Source: Larus michahellis (lineage: Eukaryota; Chordata; Aves; Charadriiformes; Laridae). Taken from it: 64,000 nt of DNA. The translations under genes were made by a program, and so were the position numbers. The stretch's first letter is position 1; each line of letters begins with the position of its first letter. Under the pieces are notes generated by a model. It saw nothing but the letters and a program-made list of their open reading frames with translations. It was not told where the DNA came from and did no database searches. The stretch is taken from assembly GCF_964199755.1 (NCBI RefSeq), contig NC_133910.1, forward strand, positions 13,214,711 to 13,278,710, given 5' to 3'. Positions 34,601 through 46,600 of the stretch are shown here, piece by piece.

Positions 34601-37600
34601 TAAATGGAATCGGATCAAGGGAGTGTGAGCGTGCGGTTGTTTCTCACAGCTACGGACAGGGAGTGTAGGTGGATTAGGTGGTACTGGCAAGGGAAGCCCA
34701 GATGCTACTGAGGCCTTTGGTTACTGATGCTCAGAGATTGTAACCATAGTAGTAGTGTGGGCTGGAGAATCAGTTTATGTTGCTTTTATTGAGATAAAAA
34801 ACCCGCACCCCAAAGTAGTTAGTTTAACTAACTGTAGTGTGCTTAGGAAGGTTTTGGGACCGACAATGCAGGTCGAGCTTGTGTTAGAAGTGGGGGCTGT
34901 GGGAAGCCTGCTGGTGCAGACCAGCAGCGAGGGCAAGACTGGGAAGCACCTGCCTCAATGCTTGTGGGAAGGGAGGACCTCCATCCCTGTCTCAGCAGCC
35001 TCGGTGGCCCTCACCAGGACAAGGCGTTTTCTTGTGGGAAGGCCATGGGAGGGTGCCCTGGGAGCTCTGTGGCAGCTGCCTGCAGGGCCCAGGAGTCCTG
35101 TCTCGTTGCCCCCTTGGGCAGGAGTTTCTGGCCAAGGTCTCATCTCTCCTGCCCTGTTACTTTGAAGACTTATCCCACAACAGTTCACGTGAGCAACTGT
35201 GCAGCTGAGCATCCCCGATACTTATTAATTGCACAGTCAGTCCAGTGACTGTCTGCCCGCCCCATTGGGCACGTGATGAGGCTGATTTCTTGTGATGTGA
35301 CTATATCGCTGTGTCAACAAAATGGGCTTATCCTGCCCATCGTGTGACTGGACAGACAGCAGTTAAGATGTCCAGCTTTTTCTTGCATTCACAAAAGCCT
35401 CTGTTGCCCATAAAGTATGCCAGTGCTTCATGGTAGGCCCCTTCCATCTGAAATAGTTTATTCTGTTGCTGCTGCCTAATCCTTTGTGGATCCTCTCTCC
35501 GCATAAAACAGTTATTCCTTTTTGACATACACAGGCCGTGCTTCTGTGCAAACCATGGAGGTCTTGGCTCCTTTGATTTGACCAAATGCCTTCAGGCTTG
35601 CCACATTCAGATGCTGTGCCTTCCTGCCTGGGACCACACCTATATGCCATAGATTTTTTTTTTTTCCATTTGCAGAAAGAGTCTGACTGGAACTCGTGAA
35701 GTCAGTTCCTCTGCTTTTGAAGCTGTGCATGTTAGAGTGAATGAGGCGTAGTTGTTAAATTCTTACGTTAGCTGATTTGCTTTAGGTTTGATTGTAATGT
35801 GCATAAGCACTCTTTTCATTTTTCTGTTTCAATCCTCTAGGAAAGAACGGAGGTCTTCCAGGAGTTCCTAAAATCCAAGACCGGCATCTTGCTTTGCACT
35901 GTAAGTAACTTAGAGTTCCTTTGCAGCTCCATGCTAACGGGCCTGTCTGATATCTAATGGTAGAACAGGGGATTTGGCACTGAGCTCTAATTCAAGCTCA
36001 CTGTCTGACCTTGAGGAAAGTCATCTTCTTTCTCTGCATCTCACATGTTAAATAAGGCCTGGTGCCTTCTTTGCAAACTGTTACATGATGTTTTGCTGCA
36101 AGGTACTGTATACAGAAAAAGTGTATGTCTTATACAAGAGGCCTCTTAGTATTTTGCGTGGTCTTAACGCCTGGAAAAATCCGTTCATTTGAATCTGGAA
36201 CCTTGCCCTCTACATGCAGTCAATAGAACGCAGTCCTAATTTGTAGTGTGCCCCATAACTGCCAGGTAAATTGGATGTAATGTGATATTTCCCATCTTAA
36301 TGACTACCCCAAGGTTAAAAACAAAAACCTGCAGGGATGGAAGGGAAGCCCAACCAGAGAATGGTGTCATTAGAAATGCACATGCTCTGCTGCTCTCCAT
36401 GCTTTGCCCTTCAAGCTTCCTTCAAGGGTGCTGAGGGAGAAATTGTTGTCCTCTACTGAAGTTTGCTGGCACCCTTGTGTTGTGGTGGCACCTTCCACTT
36501 CTCGTTTCTGACCTGTCGGTGCCACAGCTAGCCTGCTGCAGTGGTGCAGAAGGCTGCACGATTTGCTCTCTAATAGTGGCAGCTGTTGATCTGAAAATGT
36601 GTGAATCTTGGCGATTTCTACCCACCGCAAACTTGTAAATTACAGCGATCGGGAGTAATTAGAGCTGAGAAACCCTCTCCAGCTCTGAAATGACTCCTGT
36701 TCTTGCAGCACATTATTCTTAAAGGAAACTAGTTGCAATTTTTTTCAGAGAGTGGGGGCTGAATTTTATCAAAATAGGACTGCCGTGTATATAGGAATGT
36801 TTGATTTTGCACTGCCAAATTATGTATTTTATCACCTGTAAAGCTGTACTTGTTACATGGTAGTCTTGGTCCCGCTTGTGTGTGCAACCCTTCAGTGATT
36901 GGATCAAGGTCAAAATGCATCATTGCAATGCATAAGTGTAACAACTATAACTTGATTTCCCTGTATACAGAGGTAATACTTAAGTATCTCAACTGAGGAG
37001 GATAGCAAAGCTTAATCATTCAGTGGTGTAGGTTAAGTGTTTTGAACATAAAAAGTGCTGGGCAAATTCTAAATAATAAATAGCTAAACTTTGTTATCCT
37101 TCATGCACATGCTGTCTATAACCGAGAAATTTCAGGGACGTGTCCTGTTACTCAAATTTCAGTTTAATGAGTTTGGAAAGACAGTAAATGCTCGATTTCG
37201 GACAAAGAGAAAACGGAATCACTGGGATATCGGTTCCTGGGTGAGACCGTTTGAAGGGGAAATGCAGCCTGTGGCAGGAAAAATCTGCCAGGAAATGTAG
37301 AGTTGTTGACAAGGTAGGAAGGAAAATAAGTTGGATGAAGAAATCCCAGTGGATGGGATCCCCCTCTTGAGACACTGGAGATGTGGTTTGATTTCCTGCC
37401 ATGCTACAGGCTCCGTACAAGTGGATGCGGAATTGTGACGACAAGGCAAGTAGCCGCATGTCAGCTGAGCAGCGATAGTTGTGTGTTTGCTCCTGACCTG
37501 TCATAAAGAGGAGGTAACATGAATTAACCTAGGTTGCCATGAAGGTACTGTAAGGTAATGCATTTATCGTAACCCTCCTTCATTTTGATCTAAGCTACTT

Positions 37601-40600
37601 TGCATTTACTGCAAGGCAGGGATGCAAATCCTGGCAGTTATGGTTACTATGGCTCAGCTGGCACATGGTTAGCACGTTAAGCACAGTAAGTTGCGTGTCT
37701 GAGTCCAAAATCTCTCCGTGCTTCATCTCTCCATCTGTAAAATGGGGATAGTAGCACTGCTCTATCTTACAGAGATGTTGGGAGGACAAATGCATTGAAA
37801 CCAGGAGGTGGCCTGTTACCACAGTAATGGGGACCATATGGACACCTTAATATAGAGATACACTTTGCGCTAGTCCCACATTACAGGTGCCTCCCCAACG
37901 CAGATGTCCAAAGGGCAGCCAGGCACTGTGACCACCTTCTGCCTCTGAGGGCATTGCTTTTTCTGACACTTTTCTTCATATCAGCAAAAATGTTTTGCAG
38001 AAAGGTGGTTCTGTTCTTTTCACTGCAAAATCGCCTTTTGTGCCCACAAAATTTTGAAACCTGGCTCACAAAAGAGCAACACCAATAACGTTACCGTCCT
38101 TCCCTTGTCCCTTATGCCATGTTCTCCACCCATCTTTCCGCTCTAGTAAGCAATGGGACCTGCTGTTCCTTTTATTAATTTGCTCTGTGTCATATGTATA
38201 TTAATATATTCCATAAAATATTTTTGCCAGACAATATAAGCTGGCAGACAAGAAAATAAAGAAGGGCCGTGTATCTCAGAGGGTCTCATCCAGATCTATT
38301 TCTCTCTCCTTCACTGAAGTTCTTTGCGGCTTCCTTTGGGATGTGCCTTTTAAACAAGTTCATCTCTTCCAGGGAGAGAGGAAAGATCATTTGGAGATTG
38401 TTTGCTGTTTACTCAGTCACGCTAACTCATCTTGCCAGTTTTCTGGCGGCCCCAGCCAAGAGCTTTCGCCTCTGACAGCTTCTGTGCTCTCTCCTTCCTC
38501 CTCTGATTACGCAGCCCAATCTGTCACCCTGCCGACGGGGGTCTCTACCCTGCTGATGGCTTTCCACACTCGGCAGTAATGACTTTTGGCAGGCCGGGAA
38601 GGCGCGAGAGCTTCTTCCCCAGCTTGGAGAGCCGTTAGGCCCTCTCTGCCTGTTAGCTAAAGCACTTTGTGAGGTTCTTTGGTAAATAAATGAGTCATTT
38701 TAATCCAACTGACAGCCTGGCACCTGAGCAAGCTGCCTTCCATCTGTACTTCTAGGCCTCATGTAGGCAGCCAATTGTCAAGCTCAGGGCCTTCAAGACC
38801 TCACCATTGAGTGTCTTTCAAAAGCAACTTTAGCAATTTCCTTTGCCCTAATTAAATTGTGTGAGAGGGACTGAGCAAACCAAGGCCCTTGCAAAAACTT
38901 TTGTGGCAGCGTTGGTTCTGATCTTCTGCAGTGATATACCTCGCTTTTGGTGTGGCCTTTCTGCCCTCCTTTCCCCTGCACCCACCCCTCCGTACCCCAC
39001 CACGAGGAGCACAGGCTGGTAACATGAATTGTTAGGAGCAGAAATTTCATCATTTCTGGGGGCCCTCGGGTGGATTGTACCTCGATACTGTGCCATTCTG
39101 TGGCTTGCCGTTGGAGTCAGGGCAGGAACACGATTAAGGCTTCACATCATCGTGTTTGCTTGGCATTTGGGTTTTCTTTAAAATTACGCTGGTGTAGATT
39201 ATTTCTCCTTGCTCCTGTGAGGTGGTCACTTAATTCTCCTTCCATTGCCCATTGCAGGGAATCAGCAGTGACCTGCTGCGGTGTCATATTCTTGATTTCC
39301 TTGTTACTAAGGAATGGTGGTGTGAGGTCATGCATGGAAAGGGGAATGCCGTCTGGGGCAGTGGAAAAGAAGGGAGGGTGGTCCATTGTACATTGGAAAT
39401 CTGTTGAGCCTCTTCAAAGTGCACCAGCAGCAGATTACTGCTGCTGGAATAAATGTAGTGCAAGTATAAAAGCATAATTGTCGCTGGAGTTGTATTCCCT
39501 TTCCTGGCAAAGTGACCCACAAGTATTTGCTAAAGATCTGAGAAGCAAGAAGCTCATGGGCTCTGCCAGCAGAGGAAGGCAAATCAACTCAAACTTTTTA
39601 TCCTAGTTCTACCTTGCTGATCTCCATGATGGTCTTTGAGGAAAAGGAGCTACAGGAGACGCAGGTGGACTGATAGTGAGGAATCTTTGAGAGTTTGCAA
39701 AACACTCCAATTACCAGTAAATCCCAAGACACTTCTGAAAGAAAGCCAAGCTAAACCCCAGGAGAATAGCTGCTGATATGTGTCAGTAGCAGCTGAGTGG
39801 AGTTGGTGGCATTGTGAAAACAATAGTGAATACAAGGCTGATGATGGGAGAGCACCACCGCCTAAAATGTTGTTGTCCCTGGCTATTTATTAGGCTTTCT
39901 GTTAACCTTTTCAGCTTTCCCCGCTTGCTTTGGCAAACGCACATGAGAACAATACTGTCTGCGGCAGTAGTTTCCCAGCCAGAGGGGTAGAGAAAAGGTG
40001 TCTTAAAAGAGGAGGGAAAAACTCCTGATGGGTGAGAGGGGTGGCTCCTGCCCCTGCCGTCTGCCTCTCCCCACGTTGGAGGTGCTTACTCCTGACACAG
40101 GGACGGCTTGGCTATCTGTTTGTTTTTGAGGAACTGACCCTGTCCCAAGGTCAGAGCCCTCTCGTCAAACACAGCCTTTCCCAGAATACTGGAGGTGAGG
40201 AGCACAGTATAGGAAAAGACCAAAGACTTGTCAGCATGGAAGTATCTAACAGACCCAGCCAGATCAGGATCAGACGTCAGCACTCCTGTCTGATCATGCT
40301 GTAGAGTTTATAATCTTGTTATCCTGGTAACTGCTGTACACGTTCCCTGACTTCTCTTGATTTATTTTCTCCAACCTCCCTTAAATGGCTTTTTGTACAT
40401 CTGTTCACTCTGACTCCGGGAACAAGTCGTTTCTTAATGAGCGTGTTGGAGCAAAAGTGCATATGACTTCAGAGTGGGCGCTGTGGAAAGTGTCTCCTCT
40501 TTTACTGCAGTTGGAGCCACAAAGCAACCTGGCTAGTGCTTATGGGGAGGCCTTTGCTGCCAAAACATCAGCTTCCTAGTCTTTTAACGTGTGTGGGAGT

Positions 40601-43600
40601 TGCATGAAAACACTTCAGTGGGTGGCTGACACATTTTTAGTACATTAAGCTCCTGCTTACGTTCTTAATATATTCTATTTTGCAACTAGCTAAAAGATAC
40701 ATGTGTTCCAAAACATTTCCTAACAGAGTTAAATCTGCACACCTGCTCTGTTATTGCGCGTGGTGAATGTAAAATCCAAGGAGTATGTGAGGACATTGCT
40801 AATGAACAGAAAATCAAGAAGGGAGATTGAAACGTATTTGTGCTCTCCCTCTCCATTTTGAACAGTATTTAAACTCTCTTTTCACTTTGAAAGGGTATGT
40901 TTTTTAAGCTATTCTGGCTGTAGATAACTGAGGGGTCTCGTTCAAGTCCTTCTCCAAGTTGATGGGTTTTCTCACCAGCTGGCACATCAAATGACACTCC
41001 TGACAGCAGCTTCAGACCCTTTTCTTTGGGGCTGAGTTTTATTTCTCCAAATCAAAGCCAGAGTGGTGAAAATCTAAGGGAGAGCTCTCCTGTAGTCCCC
41101 TCTCCTCGAGCTGTACTCCAGCTTCCTGCAGATTCTGATAAATTGTTTGTTGGCCTTTTATCATAGGGCCAGGCGACCTGCAAGTCATCTGCTCCTCAGC
41201 TTCAGACCATCACCTAGGAAACAACTAATTACTTGTAGGTAGAGATCAGTGCATCTTTGGACATTCTGCTCAAGGCCTAGAATCCTTGACCGTTTGCTTT
41301 ATGGCTGTTTTCCTCTCCCTCATTAGCAGCCTGGTTTTAGTTCTTACCCTTGCTGTGGAGAAAGGTGTGCTCAGAAGTGGTGTTGCCCTCCAGAGGTTTC
41401 GTTGTGCCTCTCTCACTGTTTGGGCAGTAGGTGCCTGTGAGCAGATCTGTTGTCATCAATGAAACAAGCTGAAGAACCAAAGGTATCACTGTCATTAGGG
41501 CGGTTGATTCTCTCGGATAGAATGTAAAGGGACTGTAGCAGACTTCTATAATTCAACACCACTCTCCTGAAATAGGTGTTTTTATATCCTCCAGGCTTTG
41601 GGCCATAGTAGTAGATAATTTTTTATTGTATTAGTCTGTTAACAATATTCCTTGTGTTTTAAACCCTCAACATTATCTCTGACCTTCAGTCCATGTCTCC
41701 CCAGACTAGGAACAAAAAATTCCTGCCTGCATAGGCAGTTGTTTCCTGGTATAATTGCCATCCCAGAAGAGGGCTTACTTTGCTGATATCTTCCGAGCGT
41801 TTTTACTAAAGTAATTTCTTTACTAATGTTAAAGGATGTTGCAGCACGTGGCCTAGACCTGCCTCAAGTTACATGGATCGTGCAGGTAGGTTTGCTGTGT
41901 GTGTGTCTGTGTGTTAAGTGCAGTCTTGCTCAGCTGAAATCCCTTTCCAGTCCAGACCCTCTTTCTGCAGTTTGCTTTGTGCTGATGCCTACAGGTGTGG
42001 GAGACCCGCGTGTTCCTGGCTGCAGGACTGGGGCTCAGGGTTTTGCTAGGATACAGCATTGCTGTCATACGTTTGGTTTTGACAGTCTGTTTTCCTCTTC
42101 AATAACTCCAGTGTTATCAGCTGTGTAATGGCTGGGAGGAAACACCCTCCGTTTCCCCCCACAGGAAGCCAAATCTTGTGAAGTACTGGCCATCTCTCTT
42201 GCAGTTCTGTGTTTCTAATTTTCTGAGCTTGCTGGGGAGGCAGTTCCATGAGGAATTTAAGTGCGATGCTAATGTTAAACACTGAGTAGCCCAATAGCGT
42301 CTGTGCAATGACCTGCCTGTTTCAAGTGAGGCTTTGCTGGGCTGGGCAGCTGTAAGCGTTCGGCTTTCAGTAGAACTGCATAGTTCACATTTCCCCTGGA
42401 AAAAAAAACCAAACCCCATGCAACGCTGCTGCATTGCTGTTGACAGAAATATTGTCTTTGGAAAAAAAAACAAACAGAAACTAAGGGAGATGGATTGAAC
42501 ATTAAAAATAGCAGCCTGTCATTTCAAAGAGGAAGCTGGGGGCATGAGGCAGGTTTCATTCTTATAAAAGATTTATAATTAAAAAAACATTAGTTGAATG
42601 GAGGAAAAACTGATCCAGAGATTCTTGTGTATCGAGTGACACCTGGGTAAAACGAACAGGTCACAGAGCCTTAACCAAGCCTCTTCATTTCTACCTCATT
42701 GCTTCAGGTAACAAATTTGATTTTAATTTTGTGTTTTTTAAAAAAGATTGTGTAGGCAGCTAGCTAGTTGGAGAAGGCTGGGGAAGTGAAGTCTTTAATT
42801 CCCAGATCTGTATATTAATATAATTTAACCAAAGATATAGTTGCCAGTGTTAGAATGCAGTGCAAATTACCTAAAGCCCTGGGAGACTTCTGCGTGTCCA
42901 GAAGGCGAAATCTCAGCTGTCCTGAGAGCTGTGTCCAAGAGCAAGGACCTGCAGGGAGCAATTAGATTGCTCACAGCATCTCACTCACACCTCTAGCCAG
43001 TAGAAACTTTGCCAGAGGGCACAGGTATAAACACTAGAGTGGGCTTTGGTTGTTGGGTTTTTTCCAGTTAAACTGCTGAGGGCTCATTTCTGAGCAGTAT
43101 CTCTGTGCATGTTCATTTTTCCAGGAAAACGCTGGGGGGGGGAGAATAGGGGGAGGTTAAAGGGGGGGAAATATGTCACCCTTTACCAGATCTTGCAAAT
43201 GGCTGGGCAGTTTTCATTCCCAGTGAAGTAAATGAGAAGCACCGCTATATTAGGGGGGGCTTTAAGCAACATTTTCATAGTGCCTGATAGTTGTACATGG
43301 GAAGACAATTGCTACCTCTGTCATATGCTGCCGAAAGCACTTACTCCCTCCTCTCTCTTAGATTTCTTCTATCCAGTAACCACTATTACTTCCTTTAATC
43401 AAAACAAAGCAATTTAGCCCACATCCAAATTTGAATCTCTTGTCTTTTATTTTACGGCTTTTCTCCCAAACGCAGAGCAGGCAGCTTCCTGCTCTGTATG
43501 GGCAGTCCCGGGGGTTGTTTGATTTGAGGTCTTTGTGAGATGATTTTTATTTTTATTATTTTAAGGGAAGCAAACAGCTTCCTGACATGCCTGTATAGAA

Positions 43601-46600
43601 ATAAAATGTAAAAGGCGAAGAGAGACACTGAGATGGGGAAACTGTCCTATTATCTGAAAGTTGGCCAATGTGTCACATTCACATGTCAAAAAAGCTGCTG
43701 TGGCTGAGGAGGCTGAGTGATGGTTACAGGGATGAGCCCGATGGGCTCTTTATAAACAGGCCAGTTCCGAGGGAGGTACAGCATGTGGGTTTCGCTAAGA
43801 TCCCTTTTGTTTCAGATGAGCGGGCTGAGTGTCTCGTTTATAATTAACATGCTGTGTTCTGTTAATTCCTCCTTTCCCTTCTCGTGTTCCCTTTTTGAAG
43901 TATAACGCTCCAGCTTCACCTGCGGAATACATCCACCGGATCGGGAGGACGGCTCGCATTGGCTGTCACGGGAACAGCCTGCTTGTCCTGGCGCCTTCGG
44001 AGGCAGAATATGTCAGCTTGCTGGCTTCTCACAAGATTAAGTGAGTCAGAAACGCGAACAAAAGTTTCAGCTCATCCTTGCTAATTAACCTTCTATGGCA
44101 CTTTCAGCGGGACTGTGTCTCGTGCAGGTTTTAATAAGAATTTATTAATTCTTGTGATCCAGGACCGGCCCCAGACTAGCAAAAGGAGAGAAGGAAAGTG
44201 TGTGAAAATCATCAACGTGACAGATTGTGCTTGAGTGAGTGTGTGTGGTGAGGGGCAGAGAGGAGACAATAGTCGGAGATCCTTTGCACTCCGTTGTTAT
44301 CTCTCCGGCCCTGGGTTCAAATTGTGGCTATGTGGAGATCACAAGTCAAACAAGCCTGTCAGATGCTAACTGGCCATCTGCCTGCATAGCACCATATTGT
44401 CAGAGATTGTGCTTTCTCTTCAGGAGAGATCCGGCAGAGAAATAGCTAGGGAGCCGTGGGTCGTATCTGGCAGGTAATTGGCCGCGATGTGTTGTGTAAG
44501 TGGCTTGTGACAGGAATAGTAGAGGCTTTTGCAGGTGGTGGGTGCCCGGTATGGTCCTGGAAGGCAATAAGGGGGGGGTGGACTCTGCAGACCAAAAGTG
44601 GGGTGTGCTTCCAAGCTAGCTGAGAAGGCTTCTCTTACACCGCCTCTAGCTTGGACTTGGGAGTAGACGGTGAGGAGAGCGAGCCAGGCTGGGTAAGGAG
44701 CAGCCCAACGTGCAGTCGGCTACCTGATGGCTGACACATGATGAGAATTTACTCCGGTTCTGCTTGCACAACAGTCCTTTTGTGGATAAAAACACAACTC
44801 GCTGCTCAGCATTGCTAGTCAGGAGCGCTCTCGGGTCTCCAGCCTCCTCAGCAGTCAGCTGGATCTCTGTGCCTCCCCTTGCTCCCTGCACTGCTGCCTC
44901 CCGGTGCTTCAGAACAGCAGCCGAGTAGAGTCCCTTTCGTGTTGTACTAGTGTTGATGGAGCCCTGTAAACTCAGGCACAAATTAGTTCTCTTTTATTTC
45001 TTGTGTTTATGTCGGGTGGAGCTACTTGGAGTCGAATTTGGTTTTTGCATCCTTGAAACAAACAAATGTTGGCAGTAAATACAGGCTTATTCTAGGCTGT
45101 GAGCCATTTAGTGGTCTAACAAAGAGCCATCCATCATCCCAGGTAACTATCTATTAAGCAGACACCAGCAAGACATGGAGGGCTAAGCTGACAGGGGTTT
45201 TTTTCATGTAACAAACAGCACTGACATTTAAAGGTGAAATCCCACATAATTGTGAATTTTTAACTCCAAGTGGAAAGTTCTATTTTTCTATTTTATAATA
45301 TTTTTGGAAGTGTTGGAGGAAGGAGAGGGAAATTTCCCCCTTTTTTTTTTTATTTTAAATGTTAATGTTCTTATCCGATTCTGTTGTTTTTTAGCAAGTT
45401 TAAGGAGCAGTATCACTCACGCTGCTAATTAGATCTGCTAAGGAGACCTGTTGTTGGGCTGGCCACTGTTCTTCAGGAGCCTGTAGAAGACTCTGCTGAA
45501 TGAGCAGAGGGAGGTTTATGTGAATTATTATTTTTTTTTTCTCCACTTCTCAAATGAGTAGAGCCAAACAACTCTGGGGATTGTCTTTTCTTGTTTGTTT
45601 GTTTTATGTTCTTCATGAAACGGGCTGCCCTGCAGATAAGGGACTTGCCAAAAAAGGAGTGTAATCTGCCGTCCTTGATCCCTGTCTTCAGATGGAAGAA
45701 AATGAGTGTCTAATTGGCATGGGTGGGCGATTCGGCCCGTTTGCAGTCATGTGTCCTCCGCTCTTCCTACATAGGAGCGCATGGTGTGAGAAGGGGCAAC
45801 GGGATAGAAGAGAGAGCTGATGAATTACAGAGAAGATGCAGGAAGGCAGCTTGAAGCTAAAGGCAGCAAGTGCCATCAGCACAAATTGCCGTTACCCTTC
45901 ATAAACAGAGCATTATGGTGATAATCCTGACAATTTAATTCAGTGTGAGGGCGAAAGACAGCATGTGTTGGACTGTCACCGATCCTCTTAAGCACGGATA
46001 ATTTTTGTTTCTTTATCCTACGTCTTTGTAGCTTTTGCCTTGGACCGCACAAGTTACTGGAGTTTGCATTTTTTTATTCTTTGCTTAATTTTTAAATCTC
46101 TTGCTTTTTGTTGGGGATGAGTGTGTGTTGTGAATTTTTTTTTAATTTTTTTTTCTTTTTAAAATGAAATTCCCGCTGGGTTTATTGAAATGTAAATACT
46201 TCATAAAATATGTATTTCTAAGAAGACAAAGCATGAGACGGGTCCCCGCAGTCTTCAGCTGGTGTAAATGCGCGGTGCCATGTTGATTGTACAGTAGATG
46301 AGGATCCGACCCAGAGTTTTTCTTAAGCCCCTCCACCCACCCCAGCATGCGTGGGAGTAAGTCCAGAAATGTTGAGCGTCGGAAGTAATGAGAGCAGACG
46401 TGGCTTTGTTCCTGGATGAAAATTCACTTCGGAATTAGGGATGACTGCCTTTGAAATTGGAAATCGCTCGCAATTAATTTTCACCGGTACCTGAAGCCTC
46501 TCCTTGGCTTCCAGTGTGGAAAGGCAGCGTTAGCCTTTGCCAAAACGATCTCACTTTGGCTCTGCTGAGATCAGTAATTCCCGTTGGGGCTCAAGGAAGC

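Larger units (their letters stand above)
35901..41834. other. DDX31 intron 14
   Basis: 5.9 kb, one of the longest introns of the gene. It contains two MIR-like remnants (35950-36110, 37640-37830) and two blocks of enhancer-like unique sequence (about 38150-38900 and 40780-41300). No gene was seen. Confidence 0.7.
41886..43900. other. DDX31 intron 15
   Basis: 2.0 kb. It contains a G-rich stretch at 43134-43168 and an enhancer-like block next to exon 16 (43560-43890). No gene was seen. Confidence 0.7.

Noticed and set aside
41886-42128. Extension of the DDX31 exon 15 frame
   Set aside because: The donor GTAGGT at 41886 and the exact join to [10 protein letters not shown] at 43901 make the extension intronic.
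44290-44330. tRNA B-box-like phrase ctgggttcaaattg
   Set aside because: No A box, acceptor stem or anticodon arm around it; more likely chance or a SINE relic.
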